A stretch of 64,000 nt of DNA from Bacteroides sp. Marseille-P3684. Lineage in GTDB: Bacteria > Bacteroidota > Bacteroidia > Bacteroidales > Bacteroidaceae. A program made the position numbers and the translations under genes. The notes under the pieces are model-generated. The model saw nothing but the letters and a program-made list of their open reading frames with translations. It ran no database searches and was not told where the DNA came from. Where the stretch lies: positions 1,932,575-1,996,574 of the forward strand of contig NZ_LT985808.1 in NCBI RefSeq assembly GCF_900291465.1. Reading direction: 5' to 3'. This document shows positions 8,063 to 17,158 of the stretch, one piece after another; the first letter of the stretch is position 1, and every line of letters begins with the position of its first letter.

Positions 8063-9871
8063 TCAGGAGAACTCCAGTCCGAATGCTTCGCGCAAAAGTT
8101 GCAAATTAGGATTTTTCTGGTTCATCATTTGGAACTGTTCCACGCGGTTGTATGCCTTGGTGAGTTCCTGAGGCGTACTGATACGCACCGTCATGGTGAT
8201 TTTTGAGTTATGAAGCTGTTTGCGCAAATGTGCTTGTATTTGCGGTATCATATCCTTCATGTATTTTTCAACAATTTCATTGTCAACCATTACCTCGAAC
8301 GTTGTGTCATTCAGCAGGTGAGGAGTCATGGCTTTCATGCGTCCGGCATTGGCCGCTTCTTCTACCGGCAGGAGATTGGCGTATTCAAACCAATAAAAAC
8401 GGAGGTCTTTCTCATTAAAGATGTAATCCTCCTGAACGGTAGCCGGGGTAGTCGTAGTTGCAGGCTGCTGTTTTTCGGCTGTAGACGCCGGGTGTGGACT
8501 TTTAATAGAGACTCCTAAATTACCAAATTTCACCTTCGGAATCTTGTTCTCGGCTTTTGACTCAGGGGTAGGAGCCTGGTGTTGGGACGATTGTGCTTGT
8601 TGAGGCTGTGTGGCAGCCGATGCCGGACCAGACTGTGAAACATGTGCAGGTTTGGTCGGCGCAGTCTGTTGAACCGATGAGGTGGCTGCCGGCGCTGAGG
8701 GTTGCGTGGCAGCCTGTTTAGTGAATATGGGTTTTAATGCTCGTGTAGGGCATTGCCCCACACCAGGCGCTTCGTCGTCACTGGTGAGTTGTGCCAACTG
8801 TATGAGCGTCAGTTCTACAAGGAGGCGCTTGTTCTTACTGATACGGTAGTTCAAGTCACAGTCGTTACAAAGCTTCATGGCCCGGTAGAGGAACTTGGGG
8901 GCACAGCGCAAGGCTTGTTCCTGATATCGTTGACGGACACTGTCGCTTACTTCCAGCAGAGGCAGGGTCACCTGATCACGACTGACCAGCAGGTCGCGGA
9001 AGTGTGCTCCCAGTCCGGTGATGAAATGGCTTCCGTCGAATCCTTTGCTGAGAATTGTGTTGAAGAGCATCATGGCATCGGACACTTTATTCCCAAGAAT
9101 CAGATCGGTCATCTGGAAGTAATATTCGTAATCCAGTACGTTCAAGTTGGCGATGACACTCTTGTAAGTAACATTGCCTTGTGTGAAACTGACAACCTGA
9201 TCAAAGATGGAGAGTGCGTCACGCATGCCACCATCTGCTTTTTGTGCAATTACGTTCAAAGCTTCAGGCTCTACCTGTATGTTCTCCTTTTGTGCCACAT
9301 AGAGCAGGTGTTCGACCGTATCGTTGACACTGATGCGGTTGAAATCGTAAATCTGGCATCGGGAGAGGATAGTCGGGAGAATCTTGTGCTTTTCTGTGGT
9401 AGCAAGGATGAAGATGGCATGATGGGGAGGCTCTTCCAATGTTTTCAGAAAAGCATTGAATGCAGCTTGTGACAGCATGTGCACCTCGTCAATGATATAG
9501 ACCTTATAGTTGCCTATTTGAGGCGGAATGCGTACCTGTTCGATGAGCGAACGTATATCTTCTACCGAGTTGTTTGAGGCGGCATCCAGCTCATGGATGT
9601 TGAAGGAGCGTTGTTCGTTGAAGGCACGGCACGATTCGCATTCGTTGCAGGCTTCGCCCTCCGGTGTCAGGTGCAGGCAGTTGATCGTCTTGGCAAAGAT
9701 GCGGGCACACGTGGTTTTCCCGACGCCGCGAGGACCACAGAAAAGATAGGCATGCGCCAGTTTCTGCGTGAGGATTGCATTCTTGAGCGTGGTGGTCAGC
9801 GCTTTCTGCCCGACAACGGAGTCAAACGTTGCAGGACGATATTTTCGGGCTGATACAATATAGTTTTCCAT
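8063..9871 (-). CDS. dnaX: DNA polymerase III subunits gamma/tau
   Basis: Clamp-loader ATPase that loads the sliding clamp and, as tau, links polymerase cores at the replication fork. The 602-residue protein has Walker A GPRGVGKT at residues 46-53, four zinc-binding Cys at 65, 75, 78 and 81 (CNECESC), Walker B with DEVHML near 128-133, and the SRC sensor motif in ILSRCQIYDF. From about residue 375 to 480 there is a Pro/Ala/Gln/Thr-rich linker, followed by a C-terminal domain of about 120 residues. It is monocistronic on the minus strand, with its own -7 box. I saw no obvious programmed-frameshift signal, but did not search exhaustively. Confidence 0.95.
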   Translation of the reverse strand: MENYIVSARKYRPATFDSVVGQKALTTTLKNAILTQKLAHAYLFCGPRGVGKTTCARIFAKTINCLHLTPEGEACNECESCRAFNEQRSFNIHELDAASNNSVEDIRSLIEQVRIPPQIGNYKVYIIDEVHMLSQAAFNAFLKTLEEPPHHAIFILATTEKHKILPTILSRCQIYDFNRISVNDTVEHLLYVAQKENIQVEPEALNVIAQKADGGMRDALSIFDQVVSFTQGNVTYKSVIANLNVLDYEYYFQMTDLILGNKVSDAMMLFNTILSKGFDGSHFITGLGAHFRDLLVSRDQVTLPLLEVSDSVRQRYQEQALRCAPKFLYRAMKLCNDCDLNYRISKNKRLLVELTLIQLAQLTSDDEAPGVGQCPTRALKPIFTKQAATQPSAPAATSSVQQTAPTKPAHVSQSGPASAATQPQQAQSSQHQAPTPESKAENKIPKVKFGNLGVSIKSPHPASTAEKQQPATTTTPATVQEDYIFNEKDLRFYWFEYANLLPVEEAANAGRMKAMTPHLLNDTTFEVMVDNEIVEKYMKDMIPQIQAHLRKQLHNSKITMTVRISTPQELTKAYNRVEQFQMMNQKNPNLQLLREAFGLEFS

Positions 9872-9901
9872 CCAAATGGCAATTTTAGTCTAAGTTGGTT
9901 G

Positions 9902-9909
9902 CAAATGTA
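9902..9909 (-). promoter_or_regulatory. -7 box of dnaX
   Basis: Reads TACATTTG on the minus strand, about 30 bases upstream of the dnaX start codon. Confidence 0.6.
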
Positions 9910-9954
9910 CATTAAATAAATTGTTTTTATAGCTTCTTCCTCTCGAAAACTTTC

Positions 9955-9962
9955 TATCTTTG
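9955..9962 (+). promoter_or_regulatory. -7 box upstream of the divIC-like gene
   Basis: TATCTTTG, 26 bases before the start codon at 9989; divergent from the dnaX promoter. Confidence 0.6.
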
Positions 9963-9988
9963 CAAGGATTTAAAATGGCAAATCTGTT

Positions 9989-10291
9989 ATGAATAAATTA
10001 GTTAGGGGATGGAACTTCATCCGCCGACATAAATACCTGATTACTACTGTTGCTTTCGTTATTGTGATTGGTTTCATTGACGAAAACAACCTGATACGCC
10101 GTGCCAAATATCAATATGAGATCATTACGCTCCGTAAGGAAATCAACCATTATCGGGAAATGTTTGAACGGGATACGGAGCGGTTGGATGAACTGCAATC
10201 CAGCCCTGACGGAATTGAGAAGGTGGCACGTGAACGCTATCTGATGAAGTCGCCCGATGAGGATATTTACATTTTTGAAAAGACTGAATGA
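9989..10291 (+). CDS. FtsB/DivIC-family cell division protein
   Basis: A 100-residue bitopic membrane protein of the septum formation initiator family, which joins FtsL and FtsQ in the divisome. A short basic N-terminus (RGWNFIRRHKY) precedes one transmembrane helix (about residues 14-30), followed by a coiled-coil stretch of about 35 residues (ITLRKEINHYREMFERDTERL) and the family's C-terminal motif VARERYLMKSPDEDIYIFE. It is the first gene of a two-gene unit with a small membrane protein 4 bases downstream. Confidence 0.88.
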   Translation: MNKLVRGWNFIRRHKYLITTVAFVIVIGFIDENNLIRRAKYQYEIITLRKEINHYREMFERDTERLDELQSSPDGIEKVARERYLMKSPDEDIYIFEKTE

Positions 10292-10295
10292 ACGT

Positions 10296-10640
10296 ATGAA
10301 TAAAAAGCTTCTTGGTTACATGGCTGCGGTGGGAGCCGTGTTGATTTTAATTGGTGCCGGGTCATATATTACCGGCTGGTTGCTTTCTCCCTATCTGTAT
10401 ACGGTGGGTGCCGTGTTGTTTGCCATCGCACAGTTAATGTCACGTTACGAAGGAAACAACCTGGTGATTCGTCGGTTGCGACGTCAGCAGATATTTGGTG
10501 CACTGTTGCTTTTGGTTACTTCGGTCTGCATGTTTACCCTGCATCGTAATGAATGGATTGTCTGTTTGACCATAGCCGCTATTTTAGAACTTTATACAGC
10601 CTTTCGCATACCTGCTGAGATGGAGAAGGAAAAATTTTAA
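10296..10640 (+). CDS. Small membrane protein, unknown function
   Basis: A 114-residue protein with four likely transmembrane helices (around residues 5-24, 28-44, 65-81 and 87-103) separated by a basic loop with RRLRRQQ. The frame is open from an ATG at 10257, but that start would overlap the preceding coding region by 35 bases; the ATG at 10296, four bases after the preceding stop, fits better. I do not recognise a named domain. Its place directly behind the DivIC-like gene suggests co-transcription, and nothing more can be said about function. Confidence 0.75.
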   Translation: MNKKLLGYMAAVGAVLILIGAGSYITGWLLSPYLYTVGAVLFAIAQLMSRYEGNNLVIRRLRRQQIFGALLLLVTSVCMFTLHRNEWIVCLTIAAILELYTAFRIPAEMEKEKF

Positions 10641-10708
10641 TTAGACCTAAATGTGTAGGGATTATTTTAATTAATAATAAAAACTTTCTGCCTCTATTCG
10701 AATGGTTG

Positions 10709-10716
10709 TACTTTTG
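10709..10716 (+). promoter_or_regulatory. -7 box upstream of the DUF4369-like lipoprotein
   Basis: TACTTTTG, 23 bases before the first possible ATG (10739) and 38 before the preferred ATG at 10754. Confidence 0.55.
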
Positions 10717-10753
10717 TCGCTCCAAATGAATTGTATTTATGGAACATGGAGTT

Positions 10754-11446
10754 ATGAATAAATATCTGTTACTTTCGTTGGTGCTTTTGCTATTGACCTC
10801 ATGCAATAAATATAAGATTGAAGGTTCTGCTTCGGATGCCGGCCTGGATGGAAGGATGCTTTATGTGAAGGTCCTGAATGCCGACAAAGTGTGGCATAGC
10901 ATAGATTCTTGCGAGGTCATTCATGGGGAGTTCTCCATGAAAGGAGAGGCTGACTCGACGATGATGGCTACTTTATTCATGGACAACATGGCAATTCTGC
11001 CACTGGTCGTTGAGAAGGGTACGATGAAAGTGACCATGAGCGGCACTGAAACCAAGGTGGATGGTACACCGCTGAATGAGAAGCTTTATGATTTTCTCCA
11101 TAAACAAAGTGAATTGGAAAACAAGGTACAGGAACTCTTTCATAAGGAGAGCCAGATGATTCTGAACGGTGAGAACCCGGACGAGGCTCATGAAATGGTA
11201 AACCGTGAAGGCAAGAAATTGTCCGATGAAATGAGTAAACTGGTTGTTGACTTCATTACGGGCAATTTTGACAACGTATTGAGTGTCGGAGTGTTTGCCT
11301 TGATTGCCAGTAATATGCCCTATCCGGTGGTGACTCCTGAAATTCAACAAATCATGGATAAGGCACCCGCTTCGTTCAAAGAGCACTTCTTGGTGAAGGA
11401 GTTTATGTCTGTCGCTCAGGAAAACATGGAGCGTATGAACGAATAA
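10754..11446 (+). CDS. DUF4369-type lipoprotein
   Basis: A 230-residue predicted lipoprotein. The start at 10754 gives a clean lipoprotein signal, MNKYLLLSLVLLLLTSC, with the lipobox Cys at residue 17. An upstream in-frame ATG at 10739 would add five residues. The mature N-terminal domain (YKIEGSASDAGLDGRMLYV ... WHSIDSCEVIHGEFSMKGE) has the pattern of DUF4369, found at the N-terminus of Bacteroidetes thioredoxin-like proteins. Here no thioredoxin domain follows, only a helical C-terminal part of about 120 residues without CxxC. Function unknown; likely attached to a membrane facing the periplasm. It converges with the helicase gene on the other strand. Confidence 0.75.
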   Translation: MNKYLLLSLVLLLLTSCNKYKIEGSASDAGLDGRMLYVKVLNADKVWHSIDSCEVIHGEFSMKGEADSTMMATLFMDNMAILPLVVEKGTMKVTMSGTETKVDGTPLNEKLYDFLHKQSELENKVQELFHKESQMILNGENPDEAHEMVNREGKKLSDEMSKLVVDFITGNFDNVLSVGVFALIASNMPYPVVTPEIQQIMDKAPASFKEHFLVKEFMSVAQENMERMNE

Positions 11447-11476
11447 TTTTCCTGTCTATTATCTTTTTTTATCTGG

Positions 11477-14400
11477 TTAGGGCACAATACCTTCATAGGG
11501 CGTCAGTGTGCTCAGGAAATCCCGGTAGATGTCATTCTGTATCAATAAATCATAGTTTCCGGTTAGAAAGAATTGCTTTTTGGCTCGCGTAATGGCGACG
11601 TTCAGTTTGCGATCAATCCATAGCTCGCCATCACGGACGGGTACGCTGAGTATGTCCAGCTGATAGCGTTGGCTGATGGTCGTAGAGTAAATAATGATGT
11701 CGCGTTGGCTTCCTTGATAACGTTCCACGGTATCAATGGTGATTTCGTCGGCTTCCGGAATATCCATTTTGCGCAATTCGTGGCGGATAAGAGCTATCTG
11801 GTTGCGGAAGGGCACAATGATGCCGATACGTTCCTTCGCATGGAAGGGAAGCAGATTGGTCCGGCATAACGCGTGGATGCTTTGCACCAGAGAGGCGGTG
11901 ATGTGGGCTTCTTCCCGATTGATTTTATTGGAGTCGGCTGCCGGAGGTGTATGGGATGCCATGAATCCCGTGCGGGTATGAGCTACGAAATACTGCAAGG
12001 GATGCGTTTCGGCTGTGGGGCATAGACCGAATTCCAGTTCTGCTGTCTGGTGAGGAACAGGGACAATCCCCAGTCTGCCTCCATAGAAATGACGGTTTGC
12101 AAAGTCGCTGATGGCAGGGTGCATGCGTCCTTGCCGGTTGAGCATTGCCACAATGCCTTCCATCGGATGTATCTGTTGTAGATGATAGAGCCGTTCAAAG
12201 AAGGAGTTGCGTCGGTCGGTCAGCCCAATGGCATGCAGGGCGGGGTCATGGACCTTGGAATCTTTCTCTGATTGAAGTACGACGGCAGGCAGCTGTTTGT
12301 GGTCCCCGACCAGGATAAACTTATTGATGGCACATTGCCCGGTTCCGTTGTGGGCACAGAGGATGCCCAGCAGCTGCGGTTCCAGAATCTGGGAGGCTTC
12401 GTCGATGATGGCAACCTGAAACTGTTTGAGCTTGAACAGGTCCGCTTTACCCATGACGGACGCTGTCGTTCCGACAAAGATATGGATGTTCTCAATGGCT
12501 TGGCGTATCATTCCACGGTTCGGGCACGATGCAATGACGTTCTGCAGCAGGCGGGGATGGAAACGCTGTTCGCAGGAAAGGCTGCTACCGATGCGCACAT
12601 AGTCGGGTGTATCGGCGATACTTTCCAGCATCTCGCAGATTTCATCGACGGCACGGTTGGTGTAGGAGAGGAGCAGGATGTTATAACCGGGTTCGGAACA
12701 GAACTCCTCTACCATGCTTTTCAAGGCAACCGAGGTTTTGCCTGTACCGGGAGGACCGATAAGGAGGAAATAGTCCTCTGCTTGCTTGGCTTGCAGAACA
12801 ATCTGGTCGATTTGTTCATTCTTGTAATGTCCGTTGAGGGTACGCTGGCAGCATATTCCCGGCTTCCGCAGTCCCAAAATGAGCTGACGACGCGATTCAG
12901 GGGCGGTGAGGAATGTGTACAGTCCCTGATACAGGTTATTAAAGGAGCTGTCCATGAAGTCGTGCTCCAAGGCATACAGGCTGCCTGACGAAAATACTTG
13001 GGTGTTCCGTTGTTTGTGGCGTAGTCGCAGACATACCTCATGATCGTTGATGGACTCGATGTTGCCTCGGAATACCTGACGGTTGGTGGCGTTATCGGTA
13101 TCGGCATTCCGTTCGTAGAGCAGGACGATATCTCCCTGACGGAAGTTGGGCAGAAAACTTTCGTCGTAGTCCGGTACGGATAGGGCAATCAGTTCGATGC
13201 CTTCGTTGTCTTCCATGCGGATGATGCGCAAGTCGGTCAGGATGTTTCCTCCGGCTTGTTTGGTGGACAGACTGGCATTCCACAGGTCGGAGAATCCTCG
13301 GGAAGAATCCGGCTGCGAGTCTCCGGTCTTTGACAGGAATTGTTCCTTGGCAATGAAGGTGAGGAAGTGGTTGAAGTAGGCTGCCACTGTCCCTTGCATG
13401 GCTTCGAGGGGTGCCAGTTGCCGGGCAAGCTTGGGGCGTTGCCACTGTACCCAGAGTTTGGAGGTGTCTCCATTCTCATTGAGGTTCTCCGGAGTCAGCT
13501 GGGACAGCACTTTGTCAGGATGGCCGTTTTTAATCAGCAGTTCGTTACCGACGATGCGGTTACGCAGGTCGATGGCACGCTGTATTTGTGCTTTAGAACT
13601 TCGTTCAAGGAACAGTTTCGGGTAGACCGAGTAGAAGAGGAACGAGTGTACTTCTTCCCGCGGAATGTCCAGGTTGTAATAAAGTACCTCCTTGTACAGG
13701 GCCATTTGCAGGGCATGGCTTTCCTTGGAGCGTTGTTCGCCGCCCCATTCCTCCGCTTTCCCGGATTTCAGTTCGATGAGGTTTCTTCCATCGCTTTGCA
13801 GCAGGTCCATGCGCCCCTGAAGTCCCAGGCTCTCGCACAAAAAGGAAGGTTCCAGGACTGCTCGGTTCTTGTCGATGCGGCATTCGCGGGTGATGAATGA
13901 CTGGGCAACTGTCCGGTGGATATGGTTGAACTGCATGTGGGCACGTGTGAAATAGTCCTGCTGGATATCCGGACAAGTACAGTATTCCATGACATTGGCA
14001 CGGAATGCCTTCTGGATGGAACTCTCAAAAGTAGCGGGAGACTCGGGACGTTCGTTCACACAGTCGTCTAGGAACTGATTGGCTGCATTACCTAATAAGG
14101 TATAAAAGGAAGTCTCCCGTGGAATGAGTTTATTGACCAGGTATTGCAACGGACTGCTTCCGTAGTTGGTGTAGCAGGCAGCCAGCGCGCTGATGTCTAT
14201 CAGGTAGTCCGGTTCAAAGACAATGATTTCCGGAGACAGGACACCTGCTTCGTCGGTGTGTACTGCCAGCAGGTTGAGCTGGGCACCCTCGAACAGTTGA
14301 GTGCGGAGGGATTCGAAGGCTTCCGGGCAGATAACGGGAAACGGTTCGTCGGACGGGAAGGCTTCGTCGTAGGCATAGATGAAGTCCTGGTCCCAACGGA

Positions 14401-14836
14401 CGACGACCACGCGCATCCGCTTGCGCTCTTCACTCTGATAGGTGGAGGTCGGCAGGGGTCTCCATTGCCGGGGCAGGTCGTGCAGCAGGCTTCCCGGAAT
14501 CGCTTCGGAAGAGAGACGGCTGACCAGTTCGCAAAGGGCTTTCAGGTCGTAAAGATAGTCTTCTTCCGTAAGGGGGAAGGAGCGGGGGGACAGGCGTGTC
14601 TGTTGGGCCTGTTTCCCATGGATACGGAACACTTCGATAGCTTTGGAGGGAATCTCCCGCTGTTCGCAGAGATAGTGGAGTCGTGAGAACAAGTTGGAGA
14701 AATCGGCGGCGCTGTCAGCAGTGAGCTGCTTGCAGAGGCGGTCGAGCAAGGCATAGAGCCGGATATATTTTTCGCGTAGGGTTAAGTCGGAGCAATGGTA
14801 AAAGAGAATTTCTTCGAAGAGTTCGTTTCCTGTCAT
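11477..14836 (-). CDS. Dna2-like nuclease-helicase (PD-(D/E)XK plus SF1)
   Basis: A 1119-residue DNA repair-type protein. The N-terminal half carries a PD-(D/E)XK nuclease signature: GLQGRMDLLQSDGRNLIELKSGK around residues 335-360, with the Asp and the E-x-K in place, and a Cys pair nearby (MEYCTC). The C-terminal half is a superfamily 1 helicase: Walker A GPPGTGKTSVALKS near residue 693, Walker B-type IDEASQILEP near 812, VGDHKQLPAVV, and the final VERYQGSQRDIIIYS and LNVAITRAKKQFFLTG motifs. This is the order of eukaryotic Dna2 and bacterial relatives that process DNA ends. It forms a minus-strand pair with the downstream transglycosylase gene? It lies upstream of nothing obvious in repair, so its partner is unknown. 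Confidence 0.88.
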   Translation of the reverse strand: MTGNELFEEILFYHCSDLTLREKYIRLYALLDRLCKQLTADSAADFSNLFSRLHYLCEQREIPSKAIEVFRIHGKQAQQTRLSPRSFPLTEEDYLYDLKALCELVSRLSSEAIPGSLLHDLPRQWRPLPTSTYQSEERKRMRVVVVRWDQDFIYAYDEAFPSDEPFPVICPEAFESLRTQLFEGAQLNLLAVHTDEAGVLSPEIIVFEPDYLIDISALAACYTNYGSSPLQYLVNKLIPRETSFYTLLGNAANQFLDDCVNERPESPATFESSIQKAFRANVMEYCTCPDIQQDYFTRAHMQFNHIHRTVAQSFITRECRIDKNRAVLEPSFLCESLGLQGRMDLLQSDGRNLIELKSGKAEEWGGEQRSKESHALQMALYKEVLYYNLDIPREEVHSFLFYSVYPKLFLERSSKAQIQRAIDLRNRIVGNELLIKNGHPDKVLSQLTPENLNENGDTSKLWVQWQRPKLARQLAPLEAMQGTVAAYFNHFLTFIAKEQFLSKTGDSQPDSSRGFSDLWNASLSTKQAGGNILTDLRIIRMEDNEGIELIALSVPDYDESFLPNFRQGDIVLLYERNADTDNATNRQVFRGNIESINDHEVCLRLRHKQRNTQVFSSGSLYALEHDFMDSSFNNLYQGLYTFLTAPESRRQLILGLRKPGICCQRTLNGHYKNEQIDQIVLQAKQAEDYFLLIGPPGTGKTSVALKSMVEEFCSEPGYNILLLSYTNRAVDEICEMLESIADTPDYVRIGSSLSCEQRFHPRLLQNVIASCPNRGMIRQAIENIHIFVGTTASVMGKADLFKLKQFQVAIIDEASQILEPQLLGILCAHNGTGQCAINKFILVGDHKQLPAVVLQSEKDSKVHDPALHAIGLTDRRNSFFERLYHLQQIHPMEGIVAMLNRQGRMHPAISDFANRHFYGGRLGIVPVPHQTAELEFGLCPTAETHPLQYFVAHTRTGFMASHTPPAADSNKINREEAHITASLVQSIHALCRTNLLPFHAKERIGIIVPFRNQIALIRHELRKMDIPEADEITIDTVERYQGSQRDIIIYSTTISQRYQLDILSVPVRDGELWIDRKLNVAITRAKKQFFLTGNYDLLIQNDIYRDFLSTLTPYEGIVP

Positions 14837-14843
14837 CGGTGAG

Positions 14844-16232
14844 TCAATGTTTAATCTTGTCTTTATAGAGTCTGTGTCGTTGGAGGATGTCTTTCACGAA
14901 GCGGCAGGTCTCTTCGCCGCGGAAGTATCCGTTCTTGCATACTTCGTCGTTGAAGTACCGTTCGTGACTTTTCAGCTTCAGGTATTTTTCTACGTTGTTT
15001 TTCCAGCATGTCGGGTCGGCACCATATTTTTTAGCAAGTGCCATGGCATCTTTGATGTGCCCTTCCCCTGCGTTGTAGGAGGCAAGGATGAACTTGATGC
15101 GTTCTTCCTTGTCACCAACAGAAGCAAAGCTCTTGTCCAGGCGTCCGATATAGACGACGGCTGCCTTGATGCTTTCTTCCGGGTCATCCTCCTTACCGGG
15201 AGGGACTCCCAGTATTCTTGCCGTTCGGGGCATCAGCTGCATCAGCCCCCTTGCTCCTGCCCATGAAACGACCGTCGGGTCAAAGTTCGATTCAGCGTAA
15301 GCCAGTGAGGCCAGTAACCGCCAGTCCCAGTCGATTCGCCTGGCATAGTGCCTGAACAGCGAGTCAAAACGTGAAATCTGTCCTTTCTTTACCGACAGGA
15401 TGGAGCCGTGAGCAATGCGTTTGCTCTGTTCGAAGTAACGCTTGGCACTGCTCTGGTAGGCATTGGATGTCTTGTTGCGTTTGAACCATTCGTTGGCTGC
15501 TTGTGCCAGGAGCGGCTCATCTTTCCGGACGGCCCAGGAAGAACGTTGCACGAAGCTGACATTCAGACGGATGTCCAGGTTGGAATAGTAGGTCCGGTTG
15601 ACCTTTGCCACTTCATTGTCGCAGATGGTGTAGTCTATCTGTCCCAATGCTACCTGTTCGATGAGGTCTTCTTCCGAGATACTGTCTTCGGTCACCGGAT
15701 GGATGAGGATACCTCCTCCCAGTTCGTTGTTGAGATTCTCCAGCCGTTGCTGGTAGCGTCCCGGTTTGACATGGATGGTTTTGCCGGGCATCTCGGTCAC
15801 GTCTTTCAGTGCATTCCGTCCGGCACGTTGAACCAGGACCTGATGGCTCAGGTTTTCTTCTCCGCAGAAGAGGATGCTGTCTTTCCGTTCATTGGTGACA
15901 TTCAGGTTATAGGCAATGAGATCTCCTTCCCCTTGTTGCAGTTTGCGGATGAGTTCTTCCGGACTGTTGGCAACTTTCACCTTGAGCGTCACTCCCAGTG
16001 AGTCGGCGAACTGTCTGCACAGTTCATACTGGAATCCCATCGGCTCCCCGCGATAATTGAAGTAGGAGGTAGAGCTGTACAATGTGAGAGCGACCAGCTC
16101 ACCCCTTTGTCGGATGGCCGGCAGGTCGGTGGTAGCTTCCGCATGGTCAGCCGTCTGTTGTCGGTTGGCACAGCCGGAGAGGAGCAGGAATAGCACACCG
16201 AGGAGTCCCGCAAAGAGCTTTTCTTTACACAT
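14844..16232 (-). CDS. MltF-like membrane-bound lytic transglycosylase
   Basis: Periplasmic murein hydrolase that cleaves the MurNAc-GlcNAc bond to form anhydro-muropeptides. The 462-residue protein has a lipoprotein signal (LFLLLSGC), a solute-binding-protein-like domain at about residues 45-265 (YNFRGEP-type region NYRGEPMGFQYELCRQFADS) and a C-terminal lytic transglycosylase SLT domain with the catalytic Glu in LASLAYAESNFDPTVVSWAG (about residue 313) and GLMQLMPRTA. This two-domain order is that of E. coli MltF. It is transcribed before, and 7 bases upstream of, the Dna2-like gene, so the two may be co-transcribed despite unrelated roles. Confidence 0.92.
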   Translation of the reverse strand: MCKEKLFAGLLGVLFLLLSGCANRQQTADHAEATTDLPAIRQRGELVALTLYSSTSYFNYRGEPMGFQYELCRQFADSLGVTLKVKVANSPEELIRKLQQGEGDLIAYNLNVTNERKDSILFCGEENLSHQVLVQRAGRNALKDVTEMPGKTIHVKPGRYQQRLENLNNELGGGILIHPVTEDSISEEDLIEQVALGQIDYTICDNEVAKVNRTYYSNLDIRLNVSFVQRSSWAVRKDEPLLAQAANEWFKRNKTSNAYQSSAKRYFEQSKRIAHGSILSVKKGQISRFDSLFRHYARRIDWDWRLLASLAYAESNFDPTVVSWAGARGLMQLMPRTARILGVPPGKEDDPEESIKAAVVYIGRLDKSFASVGDKEERIKFILASYNAGEGHIKDAMALAKKYGADPTCWKNNVEKYLKLKSHERYFNDEVCKNGYFRGEETCRFVKDILQRHRLYKDKIKH

Positions 16233-16376
16233 GATTTGACCTTGTTTGCGTGCAAATATACCCCATTTGTTTCTATAACTGAGAATTTACGCTTAATTTT
16301 GTTTGCAAGAAATTTGGCAACAAGGCGGGCGTACGGACGGTTCGTTCGCTGAATTCTAACACTAGAGACTGTTATT

Positions 16377-16853
16377 ATGATGAAGAAAATCCAGAATCCG
16401 TGGCTACATAAAGAGGGCTACAATTGTTTTGGCTGTGCGCCGGGTAATGCCTCCGGCCTGAAGATGGAGTTCTATGAAGACGGCGACGAGGTGGTGAGCG
16501 TATGGCATCCGGAGCCGCAATACCAAGGGTGGATTGACACGTTGCACGGCGGCATACAGGCGGTCTTGCTGGACGAGATTTGTGCCTGGGTGATTGTGCG
16601 TAAGTTGCAGACTACCGGCGTTACGTCCAAGATGGAGACCCGTTATCTGAAACCCGTATCGACGAATGACTGCCACCTGACCTTACGGGCACATATCAAG
16701 GAGGTACGCCGTAACCTGGTGACGTTGGAAGCCGGGTTGTACAATGAAGCCGGCGTGTTGTGCACCCAGGCTGTCTGCACCTACTTCACCTTTTCGAAGG
16801 AGAAGGCGGCAGAGATGGGCTTCCAGTCGTGCAAACTGGAAGAGGAGGAGTAA
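16377..16853 (+). CDS. PaaI-type hotdog-fold thioesterase
   Basis: A 158-residue acyl-CoA thioesterase-like protein. It has the hotdog-fold core with the helix motif WIDTLHGGIQAVLLDEICAW (about residues 48-67), where His-Gly-Gly and the following Asp match PaaI-family active sites, then strands with TRYLKPVS and a C-terminal Cys-containing end. An N-terminal CFGCAPGNASGLKMEF motif, with paired Cys, is common in this branch. Two adjacent ATG codons (16377 and 16380) are possible starts. It lies alone between the mltF-like gene (divergent) and the his leader. Substrate unknown. Confidence 0.85.
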   Translation: MMKKIQNPWLHKEGYNCFGCAPGNASGLKMEFYEDGDEVVSVWHPEPQYQGWIDTLHGGIQAVLLDEICAWVIVRKLQTTGVTSKMETRYLKPVSTNDCHLTLRAHIKEVRRNLVTLEAGLYNEAGVLCTQAVCTYFTFSKEKAAEMGFQSCKLEEEE

Positions 16854-16981
16854 AGGAAGTTTCTTCCGCTTTCTGTACGGAGAAGCCGTGCATGGAGGCT
16901 TTCGGAAGCGGTTCCCGGACTATAAAATGACAGTCCGTATGGCTCGGATTTGATAATTTGAAAATAAAATCACTCTAAATG

Positions 16982-17013
16982 TTTGCATTTTCAAACGGAA
17001 TGTCCTACTTTCG
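16982..17013 (+). promoter_or_regulatory. Promoter of the his operon
   Basis: TTTG (16982-16985), 20-base spacer, TACTTTCG (17006-17013), one base off TAnnTTTG. It would start transcription near 17020, some 17 bases before the leader peptide. Confidence 0.7.
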
Positions 17014-17036
17014 CCATCGAAACAATTGAGAAACGT

Positions 17037-17090
17037 ATGAGAACAAACACTACATTCCATCATCATTGCCCTAACGAAGATTCTCGGTAG
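17037..17090 (+). CDS. hisL: His operon leader peptide
   Basis: A 17-residue reading frame, MRTNTTFHHHCPNEDSR, ending in TAG. It has three consecutive CAT His codons at 17058-17066, the arrangement expected of a sensor peptide for histidyl-tRNA. Translation would stall at these codons when charged tRNA-His is scarce. The stop codon overlaps the proposed antiterminator arm (17086-17092). The position, between a promoter and a terminator directly upstream of hisG, supports the call; too short for homology alone. Name used by analogy with the enterobacterial hisL. Confidence 0.85.
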   Translation: MRTNTTFHHHCPNEDSR

Positions 17091-17158
17091 GCTGTGTTGT
17101 CGTATGTAGTCGTATGATAAAAAGATTTGAGAGGCTTACCCAACGGTAAGCCTTTTTT
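17086..17158 (+). terminator. His attenuator: terminator and antiterminator
   Basis: Terminator: AGGCTTACC (17132-17140), loop CAAC, GGTAAGCCT (17145-17153), then a run of T to 17158. Antiterminator: GGTAGGC (17086-17092) can instead pair with GCTTACC (17134-17140) with one G-U pair. A ribosome stalled at the His codons leaves the first arm free to form the antiterminator; one that reaches the TAG stop covers it and the terminator forms. Confidence 0.85.

Noticed and set aside
11477-16232. Dna2-like helicase plus neighbouring genes as a new defence island
   Set aside because: The flanking genes are a murein hydrolase and a lipoprotein with no nuclease, effector or toxin; no partner supports a system.
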